This document shows positions 13,701-21,483 of a DNA stretch of 64,000 nucleotides, piece by piece. This DNA comes from Maribellus maritimus. Lineage in GTDB: Bacteria; Bacteroidota; Bacteroidia; Bacteroidales; Prolixibacteraceae. The notes beneath the pieces are model-generated. The model saw only the letters and a program-made list of their open reading frames with translations. It did not search any database and was not told the DNA's origin. Position 1 is the first letter of the stretch, and the number at the start of each line of letters is the position of its first letter. The translations under genes and the position numbers were made by a program. Where the stretch lies: assembly GCF_022267315.1 (NCBI RefSeq), contig NZ_JAIKLE010000008.1, positions 147,294-211,293 on the forward strand, in the 5' to 3' direction.

Positions 13701-14079
13701 GCTGTTGAATGACTGAAAACTCCGGACTAATAACAATCTGATTGTTAATTCGGTGAAAAATTACATTTTCATTGAGAAATAACTCGCTCAAAATTTCATC
13801 AATGGTTGCGTTCTCCATATTAATATCAACCTTACGTCCCACATCTACAAGGTCTTTATTATACATAAAGCCCAGTTCAAAATGATTTTCGAGCTCTGAT
13901 AAGATTTTTTCAATAGTTACGTTTCTGTATTCCACAGAAATCTTTCCCTGAGCAAGGGAATTTTCTGCAAATGACTGAAAAACAACCAATAAAACAACTA
14001 GAAAGGTTAATTTCATTTTCAAAAATAGTTTTAGCGGTACAGGATAAAACAATCCTTTACCTTTTAGACATTTTTTCAT
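10786..14079 (-). CDS. SusC/RagA TonB-dependent transporter with N-terminal STN domain
   Basis: 1097 residues. After a long signal region (residues 1-44) comes an STN (secretin/TonB short N-terminal) domain at about 45-118, then a carboxypeptidase-D-like domain ([18 protein letters not shown]), the TonB box/plug ([22 protein letters not shown], with [28 protein letters not shown] split over it) and the beta-barrel ending in a terminal Phe (FGIKATF). It imports oligosaccharides through the outer membrane using TonB energy. The STN extension is the part that talks to FecR-type anti-sigma factors, and such a gene pair lies immediately upstream, which argues that substrate uptake itself switches on the locus. 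ATG at 14079; an internal Met at residue 22 is an alternative start. Confidence 0.97.
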   Translation of the reverse strand: [1097 protein letters not shown]

Positions 14080-14127
14080 AAATTTGTAATTGATTAATTT
14101 AAATGATTAATAAAAAACATTAGTTTT

Positions 14128-14164
14128 AATGTGGGTAATGTTGGAGCATTACTCACATTTTTTT
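14128..14164. terminator. Strong hairpin between fecR and susC, U-tract on plus strand
   Basis: Arms 14128-14140 (AATGTGGGTAATG) and 14147-14159 pair over 13 bp with a single G-T wobble and a 6-nt loop, followed on the plus strand by seven T. This is a canonical intrinsic terminator for plus-strand, i.e. antisense, transcription. For the minus-strand susC message it would instead be a leader hairpin preceded by an A tract. Confidence 0.65.
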
Positions 14165-14196
14165 AGATGTTTCGATCTTGCATAGGCAAATAATAT

Positions 14197-15288
14197 TTAT
14201 TGGTTCACAATTCTTTTAGTATCTTTTGTAATAATTACGCATGCTTGCGTATAAGAAAAGTCTTCTTTTTGTTTTGGTTTAACATAGTTATATTTAATAG
14301 GTGCTGAAAGAGTTAGCAAATCGAGCATCTGTTCAAGCCCCCCGCCCCTCAATATAGCATTGTACTTATAATTTGCGATATCATCATCATCAATGGAGAT
14401 TGAAACATTATAGTGCCTTTCCAGAGTTCTAGCAATTGTTGCCAGTGTTGCATCTCGGAATATAAGTACTCCATCTTTCCAGTTAACATACTGACTGATA
14501 TCGCTCTCAAGGATTTCAAACGAGTGTGCCTGTTTATTAAATTTTGAAATCTCTCCTGGTTTCATAAAAATTTCTTTGTTATTTACGTCCAAAGATACTT
14601 TCCCTTCAGCAAGCGCAACAATTACATTCTCTTCATTGTCATATGCACTTACACTAAATGCTGTGCCATATACTTTAATAAGTGGTCCAGCATTCTTAAC
14701 ATAAAAGGGCACATTTCGTTTTTTTATTTCAAAATAAGCCTGTCCAGTAAGGGTTACTTCACGTTTATCACTATTGAAATATGCAGGGTAAGTAATTTCT
14801 GAACCTGCATCTAGCCATACCTTTGAACCATCGGGCAATTGTAAATTAACCAATCCACCTAACGGCGTACTAACAGTTACCGTCTTTTGCGGTAACTGAT
14901 TGGTTAATTCTGCAAAATTATTCTTGATTGACAAATTGTTTTGATACAACCAAATTACAGAAATAATTAAAGGAATGACTAAAATAGCCGCCACTCTCGA
15001 CATCCACGATAAAAAGATTTTAGAAGAAAGGGGGCGCCTGAGCGTATTTAGACGTTTATCAGTTTTATCCCAAATATATTCTATTTCCCGATTTGAAATA
15101 TCTGGAGATTGAAATTGAAGTAATTGAACGGTTTTAATTGCATCTTCAAATTCTAATTGAAATTCAGGATGACGCTTTTTCCAGTCTTCCCAATATTCAG
15201 AATCGAATTTATCTTTGCCCGATGCCCAGTTAATAAACCGATTATCTGCTAGTAACTTTTCATATATGTCATTTTTAAAATGATTCAT
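14197..15288 (-). CDS. FecR-family anti-sigma factor
   Basis: 363 residues: cytoplasmic N-terminal sigma-binding part, one membrane helix at about 98-115 (AAILVIPLIISVIWLY), a periplasmic FecR domain (TVSTPLGGLVNLQLPDGSKVWL), and a C-terminal DUF4974-like domain (RDATLATIARTLERHYNV). It holds the ECF sigma factor inactive until signalled by the STN domain of the neighbouring SusC. It lies 47 bp after the sigma-factor gene and 117 bp before susC; the gap to susC contains the hairpin at 14128-14164. Confidence 0.95.
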   Translation of the reverse strand: MNHFKNDIYEKLLADNRFINWASGKDKFDSEYWEDWKKRHPEFQLEFEDAIKTVQLLQFQSPDISNREIEYIWDKTDKRLNTLRRPLSSKIFLSWMSRVAAILVIPLIISVIWLYQNNLSIKNNFAELTNQLPQKTVTVSTPLGGLVNLQLPDGSKVWLDAGSEITYPAYFNSDKREVTLTGQAYFEIKKRNVPFYVKNAGPLIKVYGTAFSVSAYDNEENVIVALAEGKVSLDVNNKEIFMKPGEISKFNKQAHSFEILESDISQYVNWKDGVLIFRDATLATIARTLERHYNVSISIDDDDIANYKYNAILRGGGLEQMLDLLTLSAPIKYNYVKPKQKEDFSYTQACVIITKDTKRIVNQ

Positions 15289-15335
15289 TCTTCCAACTCT
15301 ATTAAAAAGAGGAGAAAAAATGATTTTATACTCAA

Positions 15336-15926
15336 TTAATTACTACTTTTTTTTGAAAAGAGCGAAAAAAGAATTAGTTCAATGTTTTCTGCATCATGAA
15401 ATCCAATGTCTTTCAAATCGTTTCGAACCTTTTCCAAGGCCCGGAATAACAGGTTTCGAACAGATTGAACATTCATCTTTAAAACCTCTCCAAGCTCTTC
15501 AAAAGTCAAATTATGATAAAACCTCAACAGTATAACCTCACGTTGTCGTTCTGAAAGCTTATTTAAACTGATAACCAGTCTTTCGTTCAACTGCCTTGAA
15601 TCTTCTTCACTAATCAGAAAATCCTCTATCGTTAACGTAAATGGTTCAATGTTTATATGCTCTTCCTCTGAAATGCGATTTTTCTTTGAAGCGTGAATAA
15701 GTTCGTTTCGTAAAGCAACCAAAAGATACGATTTTACTTTAGTTACATGTCCGACATTATCCTTATTCTCCCACAACCGCACAAAAACTTCCTGAATAAC
15801 GTCTTTAACAAACTCGGGAACTGAAACAATTTTTAGCCCATAGAAATATAATTCCTTGTAGTAAGTTTGAAAAATCTTACCCAAAGCCTCCTTATCACCT
15901 TCCTTAAAACGAGCCCAATATGACAT
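15336..15926 (-). CDS. ECF RNA polymerase sigma factor (FecI-like)
   Basis: 196 residues from the ATG at 15926 (MSYWARFKEGDKEALGKI). The frame is open upstream to a GTG at 15974, but the family normally begins just before the FKEGDKEAL helix. Region 2 (VKDVIQEVFVRLWENK) and region 4 (LSERQREVILLRFYHNLTFEE) are intact, and there is no region 3, as expected for the ECF group. It is co-oriented with fecR and susCD, forming the inner half of a trans-envelope signalling route that should activate the PUL. Confidence 0.95.
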   Translation of the reverse strand: MSYWARFKEGDKEALGKIFQTYYKELYFYGLKIVSVPEFVKDVIQEVFVRLWENKDNVGHVTKVKSYLLVALRNELIHASKKNRISEEEHINIEPFTLTIEDFLISEEDSRQLNERLVISLNKLSERQREVILLRFYHNLTFEELGEVLKMNVQSVRNLLFRALEKVRNDLKDIGFHDAENIELILFSLFSKKSSN

Positions 15927-16596
15927 GTTAGTCAACACTATGTTCCTAAATAAATTTGATTCTTTATAAAACACAAATATAACAACTCTTTTTACCGAGA
16001 AAAGAAGGATTTACCAGATTTTGTAATCCATAAATTTTTGTCAGCGAATCCCTATTTTATATTTTTCTAGAAATGTAAACGAATGCGATTACGATACAAT
16101 AAAGTCACAAAAATTAAAATAAAGACTTTATCAAACTATAGTGATTCCAGTAGATTATTAATTTAAAAAGCAAAATAAACTATATCATCGCCATTTACCG
16201 GGCACAGATAAATTTTTACTATCCGATGCAATCGATTGATAATATATTTTGCCCCCCTGTTTATTGCTGCCACTGCAACAAGCCAGAGATTTGCGCTAAG
16301 ATGTATTTGTGTCTTGTAGCAAGGACAACTCAAAACACAACGCATTCATAAAAAATGTTTTTTATCTAAAAAATAAATATCTTATTTTAAATTATGACTC
16401 ACGCTCCAGAAAAACCTTATTTAAACCAGAAAACTTGTGCTACTGCGACAAAGAGCCTATGAATTTTGTTTTACAGCTCTTTGAGTGCGCACGAATTTTA
16501 GTTAAAATACGTCTCCAACACTGATTAACTTTATACTTGAAATCCAAAGAAATTATATTTTTTTTTATCTATATTTAATTCAAAATATAGTCTATC
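15927..16596. other. Divergent regulatory region between sigma factor and arabinanase
   Basis: About 670 bp with no convincing gene: the short open frames here (60-71 codons on either strand) have no recognisable domain. It must hold promoters for the leftward regulator operon and the rightward GH43-GH51 operon. The only clear structure I see is the inverted repeat just before the GH43 start. Confidence 0.6.
16569..16590. promoter_or_regulatory. 8-bp inverted repeat directly upstream of GH43 start
   Basis: CTATATTT at 16569-16576 and AAATATAG at 16583-16590 are perfect reverse complements separated by six bases, ending six bases before the ATG at 16597. It could be an operator for a dimeric regulator or an mRNA hairpin covering the initiation region. 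The AT-rich composition raises the chance of coincidence. Confidence 0.4.
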
Positions 16597-17601
16597 ATGA
16601 AACAAATATTTTTGCTCCTGACAATTTTAACAATTTTATTTCACGAAGGATTTTCGCAAAATATTGTTGTGCACGATCCGGTTATGATTCAACAAAATGA
16701 TACCTATTACCTTTTCTGCACCGGTCGCGGTATCAGTGTCTGGTCATCTGCTGACATGAAGGAGTGGAAACGCGAGAAATCTGTTTTTTCGGAAGCACCG
16801 GAATGGGCCATTGAGGCTGTCAAGGGTTTCAGAGGGCACATTTGGGCACCCGACATTTCTTTTTATAACGGAGAATATTACCTCTATTACTCCGTATCAG
16901 CCTTTGGTAAGAATACTTCCTGTATAGGACTTGCAACCAACCAAACGCTGGATCCAAACGATCCTGATTTTAAATGGGTTGACCACGGAAAAGTAATACA
17001 ATCGTTTCCGGGAGAAACCAACTGGAATGCCATTGATCCAAACCTGATTGTTGCTGAAGACGGTACACCATATCTAACCTTTGGATCATTTTGGGATGGG
17101 CTGAAACTGATAAAACTGAATCCGAATGGCACTGAAACTGCTGAAGATTTAAATAGCATTCCAACCATTGCCTCGCGAAAAAAATCATCAGATGCCCCTA
17201 ATCCTCCGTCTGTTGATGACAATCCTGTAGATGCCGGAGGCAATGCCATAGAGGCTCCATTTATCTTTAAGAAAGGGAAGTACTATTATCTTTTTGCATC
17301 TATCGATTATTGCTGTAAAGGAGTGAACAGTACATATAAAATGATTGTTGGACGGTCGGAAAAAATACCTGGCCCATACCTCGATAAAAATGGAAAATCA
17401 ATGGCAACCGGAGGCGGGACAATCCTGTTAAAAGGGGATGAAAACTGGCATGGAGTAGGACACAATGCAACTTATACATTTAACGGAGCCGATTATATTA
17501 TTTTTCATGGCTACGATGCCAACGATGAAGGGAGGCCAAAACTTATCATTAAAAAGCTCGATTGGGATAAAAACGGATGGCCGGTAATTACTAATATCTA
17601 A
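16597..17601 (+). CDS. GH43 arabinan endo-1,5-alpha-L-arabinosidase-like enzyme, secreted
   Basis: 334 residues with a signal peptide ending GFSQ. It has the five-bladed beta-propeller pattern of GH43 with all three catalytic acids: base D27 (VVHDPVMI), pKa-modulating D147 (WNAIDPNLI) and acid E219 (NAIEAPFIF). The compact single-domain length fits endo-arabinanases or exo-acting arabinosidases that cut alpha-1,5-arabinan. First gene of a rightward two-gene operon; GH51 follows after 12 bp. It is transcribed away from the susCD operon but is functionally part of the same PUL. Confidence 0.92.
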   Translation: MKQIFLLLTILTILFHEGFSQNIVVHDPVMIQQNDTYYLFCTGRGISVWSSADMKEWKREKSVFSEAPEWAIEAVKGFRGHIWAPDISFYNGEYYLYYSVSAFGKNTSCIGLATNQTLDPNDPDFKWVDHGKVIQSFPGETNWNAIDPNLIVAEDGTPYLTFGSFWDGLKLIKLNPNGTETAEDLNSIPTIASRKKSSDAPNPPSVDDNPVDAGGNAIEAPFIFKKGKYYYLFASIDYCCKGVNSTYKMIVGRSEKIPGPYLDKNGKSMATGGGTILLKGDENWHGVGHNATYTFNGADYIIFHGYDANDEGRPKLIIKKLDWDKNGWPVITNI

Positions 17602-17613
17602 AAACGCTAAAAC

Positions 17614-19218
17614 ATGAAAATGAACAACTTTATGCAAAGATTTATTTTGCTGGTAATGCTGTCGGGAATTTTTTCGGCGCTGACAACGACGGCACAAAAT
17701 GCTAGAATAAAAATTGATGTCGACCGGAAGATCGGCGAGATAAACAAAAACCTTTATGGAAATTTTGTGGAACACCTTGGGCGTTGCGTCTACGGTGGCA
17801 TTTACGATCCTGATTCTCCGCTTTCAGATGATAAAGGAATTAGGCTGGATGTACTTGACGCAGTAAAAGGGTTAAATATTCCATTAACACGGTATCCGGG
17901 AGGAAACTTTGTTTCCAATTATCATTGGAAGGATGGAATTGGGCCCAAGGACCAGCGACCAACAAGAATGGAACTGGCCTGGGCAAGATTGGAAACCAAC
18001 CAATTTGGCACAGATGAATTTATTGAATATGCGCGTAGAATTGGCACCGATCCATATTTTGCAGTTAATTTAGGTACAGGAACAATTGAAGAAGCTCAGC
18101 AGTGGGTGGAATATTGTAACGTGAAAGAAGGTCCGTATTATGCTGAACTTAGAAAAAAATACGGTCATCCTGCCCCCTATAACATTAAATATTGGAGCCT
18201 TGGAAACGAAATGGATGGATTCTGGCAAATGGGTCATCTTAATGCGGAAGATTATAGCAAAAAAGCCCATGAAGCAGCCAAATTGATGCGGCTTACTGAT
18301 CCATCGATTAAACTGGTAGCTGCCGGCGCCTCCAACTTCAGACCGGATAATGATCCGCACGAATGGAATGCTACGGTACTTTCTGAGTTAAAAGATGTGG
18401 TTGATTATATTGCTCTCCATATGTATGTTGGCAATCATCAGGATAATTACTACAATTTTGTTTCGTCGCCGTTGGTTTTGGAAGAGCGGACCAAAGTTGT
18501 AAAAGGAATGATTTTACGGGAAATGGAAAAAGCGGACCGTGGAGATCGAGACCCTATTTATATCGCATGGGATGAGTACAATATTTGGTATCGCTGGCGA
18601 GCAGAGGAAACCATGACAGGTGACCGTGCTCTTGAGGAACGCTACAACCTTGAAGATGCTTTGGTAATTGCTGGTTTCTTAAACGCATTTATCCGAAATG
18701 CCGATATCGTAAAAATGGCAAATATGGCGCAGTTGGTGAATGTTATCGCTCCTATTTTTGCCGAAAAAGATGGAATGTTTAAACAAACCATTTATTACCC
18801 GCTACAGCTTTTTGCCAATAACATGTTCGGAACTTCGCTTGACGTTTTTGTGGATTGTGAAACATACGATACTGACGAATTTTACCTCGGACTGGCAGAA
18901 CAGGCAACTCAACAAAACAATGTACCCTATCTTGACGTGTCAGCAGCGTACAATGGTGGAGAAGTTGTGGTGTGTGTTATTAACCGACATAAAGACAATA
19001 CAATTGAAACAGATATTATTTCGCAGGAAGGATTATTTGACGGGGAATTTGAGGTATATGAAATAAATGGTCCGGATATTAAGGCCGAAAACGACTTTGA
19101 CAAAACCAATGTTCAAACGGTTCAAAAAGAATCAGTAAAAGTCAAAAAAACCGGAAATTTTTCTTACACATTTCCTCCTCATTCATTTACTATGTTAAAA
19201 GGAAAAATTGTTAAATAA
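17614..19218 (+). CDS. GH51 alpha-L-arabinofuranosidase, secreted
   Basis: 534 residues with an N-terminal signal (ends TTAQ). TIM barrel plus C-terminal beta-sandwich. The acid/base is E199 in YWSLGNEMDGFW and the nucleophile is E321 in IAWDEYNIWY. The N-terminal INKNLYGNFVEHLGRCVYGG motif is characteristic of GH51. It releases alpha-L-arabinofuranose from arabinan side chains and from oligosaccharides made by the adjacent GH43 enzyme. The signal peptide suggests a periplasmic location, whereas many GH51 enzymes of other phyla are cytoplasmic. It ends the rightward arabinan operon. Confidence 0.95.
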   Translation: MKMNNFMQRFILLVMLSGIFSALTTTAQNARIKIDVDRKIGEINKNLYGNFVEHLGRCVYGGIYDPDSPLSDDKGIRLDVLDAVKGLNIPLTRYPGGNFVSNYHWKDGIGPKDQRPTRMELAWARLETNQFGTDEFIEYARRIGTDPYFAVNLGTGTIEEAQQWVEYCNVKEGPYYAELRKKYGHPAPYNIKYWSLGNEMDGFWQMGHLNAEDYSKKAHEAAKLMRLTDPSIKLVAAGASNFRPDNDPHEWNATVLSELKDVVDYIALHMYVGNHQDNYYNFVSSPLVLEERTKVVKGMILREMEKADRGDRDPIYIAWDEYNIWYRWRAEETMTGDRALEERYNLEDALVIAGFLNAFIRNADIVKMANMAQLVNVIAPIFAEKDGMFKQTIYYPLQLFANNMFGTSLDVFVDCETYDTDEFYLGLAEQATQQNNVPYLDVSAAYNGGEVVVCVINRHKDNTIETDIISQEGLFDGEFEVYEINGPDIKAENDFDKTNVQTVQKESVKVKKTGNFSYTFPPHSFTMLKGKIVK

Positions 19219-19739
19219 GATCTATATGGCCTGATTTTTAGAAAAAATATTCCAACACATAATTGAAATTGCTTTAAAATGAACTGCCCCCGCCGCTCTG
19301 CGGCGGAGAACTAACCCCAAAGCGATTAGAAGTTTAATTGTTACTTAATTTCATTTGTTCGTTAAGCGACTAAAAAGTAAAGGAGGTTCAATTTATTACA
19401 AATTTACCACCCCGGTATTTTCGTGTTTCGTTGAATTTCTAATATTCTCCGGGCGATATTCCCGCCTGACTTTTAATATGTGTACAGTGTATCACGGAGG
19501 TTATAAGTAATTTTGCTAATAATGCACAAACAACTATGTTATTCAATTTTAACTAATTGATTAATTTCAACAGAACAAGTAGTTAAGCCAATGAAAGAAA
19601 TGAATATTGTGATTACCCAATCTGGTCAATTACAAAGACAGCAATGGAAGTTTTAAGTTGATTTTAATTTACAAAATAATATTCCAAACTTTTATTAAAC
19701 TGAATTGTTTTTGTTTTGAGATAACCAATAATTTTCAAC
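19219..19739 (+). other. Intergenic region between GH51 and glutathione peroxidase
   Basis: About 520 bp without a credible gene. It contains a short GC-rich hairpin (19290-19306) that stands out from the AT-rich surroundings, and an ATG-led 21-codon frame at about 19590 that I do not consider coding. No clear intrinsic terminator for the GH51 operon was seen other than that hairpin. Confidence 0.5.
19290..19306. repeat. GC-only 7-bp hairpin (possible REP-type element)
   Basis: CCGCCGC (19290-19296), a TCT loop, then GCGGCGG (19300-19306): a perfect very stable stem in otherwise AT-rich DNA, 70 bp after the GH51 stop. It lacks a U tract. A genome-wide repeat of REP or small non-autonomous type is possible, but one window cannot show that. 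Confidence 0.45.
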
Positions 19740-20288
19740 ATGAAAAAAATTGTTTTGCTTCTTACAGTCGCATTATTTTTAGGCTTAGGTGTAGATGCAC
19801 AAAATACTATTCACAAATTTAAAGTTAAAGATATTGATGGCAATAGTTTTGATTTGTCATCCTTAAAAGGGAAAAAAGTATTAGTAGTTAATACCGCCTC
19901 AAAGTGTGGACTTACACCGCAATACGAACAACTTCAGGAATTATACGAAACCTATGGAGATGAAAACTTTGTTATCATCGGGTTTCCGGCAAATAACTTT
20001 GCAAATCAGGAACCTGGTTCAAATGAAGAAATTGAAGAATTCTGTCAGAAAAATTATGGAGTAACATTTCCTATGATGTCCAAAATCAGTGTTAAAGGAG
20101 ATGATATACACCCGGTTTATCAATGGCTGACTCAAAAAAGTAAAAATGGAGTTATGGATTCCGAAGTAAGCTGGAATTTTCAAAAATACTTAATCAATGA
20201 AAAAGGAGAATGGGTTGAAATGATTGACCCAAAAACCAAGCCAAACGATGAAAAAATAATAAACTGGATTAAAGGGACACAACCATAA
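19740..20288 (+). CDS. Glutathione peroxidase family thiol peroxidase, exported
   Basis: 182 residues with a signal peptide (ends GVDAQ). The peroxidatic cysteine is C56 in NTASKCGLTPQYEQL (Cys, not selenocysteine), with the family motifs FPANNFANQEPG and WNFQKYLIN. It reduces hydroperoxides, most likely with thioredoxin-like donors rather than glutathione, in the periplasm. It ends six bases from the convergent hypothetical gene. Its presence implies at least intermittent exposure to oxygen. Confidence 0.93.
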   Translation: MKKIVLLLTVALFLGLGVDAQNTIHKFKVKDIDGNSFDLSSLKGKKVLVVNTASKCGLTPQYEQLQELYETYGDENFVIIGFPANNFANQEPGSNEEIEEFCQKNYGVTFPMMSKISVKGDDIHPVYQWLTQKSKNGVMDSEVSWNFQKYLINEKGEWVEMIDPKTKPNDEKIINWIKGTQP

Positions 20289-20294
20289 AAATGA

Positions 20295-20732
20295 TTATGC
20301 AGAAGCTGACTTCCTGTTTGACTCTTCATTGTCTGCATCAACTTCAATATGTTTCTCCTGGATATTGTTGTTTTTTAAAATCTTTTTTGCCTTTTCATTG
20401 AGATGTTCAAAAGCCTCCGCAAAAGATTTTATACTTCGGAATACGTTGATTATTTTAATTTTTGGATTTGGCTTATCAACAGTTTCAGAATAAACATGAA
20501 TTTTATTCATTGAAGAATCATATTGAATAAGTTGTCCTTTTTCATAGTCAAAAGAAAACTCTTCATGCTCAGCAATAACAAACTCCAAACCCGACTTTTC
20601 ATAACCTACCTTGAAAAATTTAGCATACAAAATATACACCTTCCCGTCTGGCAATCCATAAAACTGAACAGGCATTTTAGTAGGCAAATATGTCATGTAT
20701 GATTTGTGGATTAACCTCGCAAATGACTCCAT
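20295..20732 (-). CDS. Hypothetical cytoplasmic protein, 145 aa
   Basis: Not recognised. A soluble mixed alpha/beta protein without signal peptide or membrane helix, with a charged C-terminal tail. The length and in-frame ATG at 20732 suggest a real gene. It converges with the glutathione peroxidase gene (six-base gap), so a shared bidirectional stop would be needed there, but I see no obvious hairpin. Confidence 0.65.
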   Translation of the reverse strand: MESFARLIHKSYMTYLPTKMPVQFYGLPDGKVYILYAKFFKVGYEKSGLEFVIAEHEEFSFDYEKGQLIQYDSSMNKIHVYSETVDKPNPKIKIINVFRSIKSFAEAFEHLNEKAKKILKNNNIQEKHIEVDADNEESNRKSASA

Positions 20733-21217
20733 AACACAAACTAATGATTATAAATGACCCTCTTAACTTAAAAAGTTTCTGAAGATAGTACTTTTTTCAA
20801 GAGAAAAACAAATATTTTCTACACTAAAAACTGAAAATTTAAAAATCTTAATAGTTGAAAAGAGGAGATTTTTGTTCATCCATAAAACATCAATCAAAAA
20901 GAAAGGGCAGCTCAATAGCTACCCTTTTAAATGTTAACCCCCAAACACACAATATGGGAAGAACCCCATATGCATATCTAAGATACAAATATTTTTTTAA
21001 TTGGTCAATATAATTTTATTAACAATAATTCTCAATACAGAAAAATAAAATGGAGTGAGTTACCTTTTATTTTACATAAATTCATCAGAATAACAGACCA
21101 CTTTTCGCGAACACGTAATAACGGTAAAATTTCGAACTGGTTTACATTTTAACGTGAAAACCGTCAAATTTCAGCAAAAAAAGAAAATCTGCCAAAATGT
21201 AACAATCTGGTTTACAG
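20733..21217 (-). other. Intergenic region downstream of tRNA-Gly
   Basis: No protein gene seen in 485 bp. Contents: the terminator hairpin at 20901-20928, a short CCCATAT-type hairpin near 20953-20970, and a nine-base inverted repeat TTACATTTT (about 21142) versus AAAATGTAA (about 21195) just beyond the tRNA 3' end. The phrase CTGGTTTACA occurs at 21137-21146 and again at 21207-21216. Confidence 0.5.
20901..20928 (-). terminator. Intrinsic terminator, leftward
   Basis: AAAGGGCAGCT / AGCTACCCTTT arms with a CAAT loop and one C-A mismatch. On the minus strand the stem is followed by TTTCTTTTT. It would end transcription coming from the tRNA-Gly side, 290 bp downstream of the tRNA, or serve a short unannotated transcript in that gap. 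Confidence 0.65.
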
Positions 21218-21289
21218 AGCGGGAAACGGGGATCGAACCCGCGACCCTCAGCTTGGGAAGCTGATGCTCTACCACTGAGCTACTCCCGC
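21218..21289 (-). tRNA. tRNA-Gly (anticodon CCC)
   Basis: 72-nt cloverleaf: acceptor stem GCGGGAG with TTTCCCGC, D-arm AGCTCAGTGGTAGAGC, anticodon stem TCAGC/GCTGA around loop TTCCCAA (anticodon CCC), T-arm GGGTTCGATCC. The 3' CCA is not encoded (CTG follows the discriminator U). It decodes GGG. A TATTTTCG -7-like box lies 12 bp upstream. Confidence 0.95.
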
Positions 21290-21300
21290 TTTTCTCAATG

Positions 21301-21308
21301 CGAAAATA
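21301..21308 (-). promoter_or_regulatory. -7-like promoter box for tRNA-Gly
   Basis: Minus-strand TATTTTCG (one mismatch to TAnnTTTG) sits 12 bases before the tRNA 5' end, the distance expected for the Bacteroidota housekeeping promoter. No clear -33 TTTG was found. Confidence 0.4.
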
Positions 21309-21483
21309 TAAATTATTTTGATTGATTAATCTTCATACAGCCATAATAATTGAAGGAAAAAACAAATATTCTGTTCTTCTATACAAATGACTAAAAATTA
21401 ATTTTTAATCTGCCTCAATTATTATTAAACAGTAAAAAAACTTTTATTTGACCTTTGCTACTGTAATAATTCTATCCTCAAAA

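Noticed and set aside
14197..15926. Considered the FecI/FecR pair as a siderophore (iron) uptake system
   Set aside because: The neighbouring transporter is a SusC with a SusD partner and glycosidases; no siderophore genes are present, so a glycan signal is far more likely.
15975..16596. Short open frames of 60-71 codons in the divergent PUL promoter region (e.g. 16163-16345 minus, 16309-16524 plus)
   Set aside because: No domain, no signal peptide, poor codon pattern and overlap with each other on opposite strands; expected by chance in AT-rich DNA.
19590..19655. ATG-led 21-codon frame (MKEMNIVITQ...) upstream of glutathione peroxidase
   Set aside because: Too short, no signal peptide or conserved feature; not reported as a gene.
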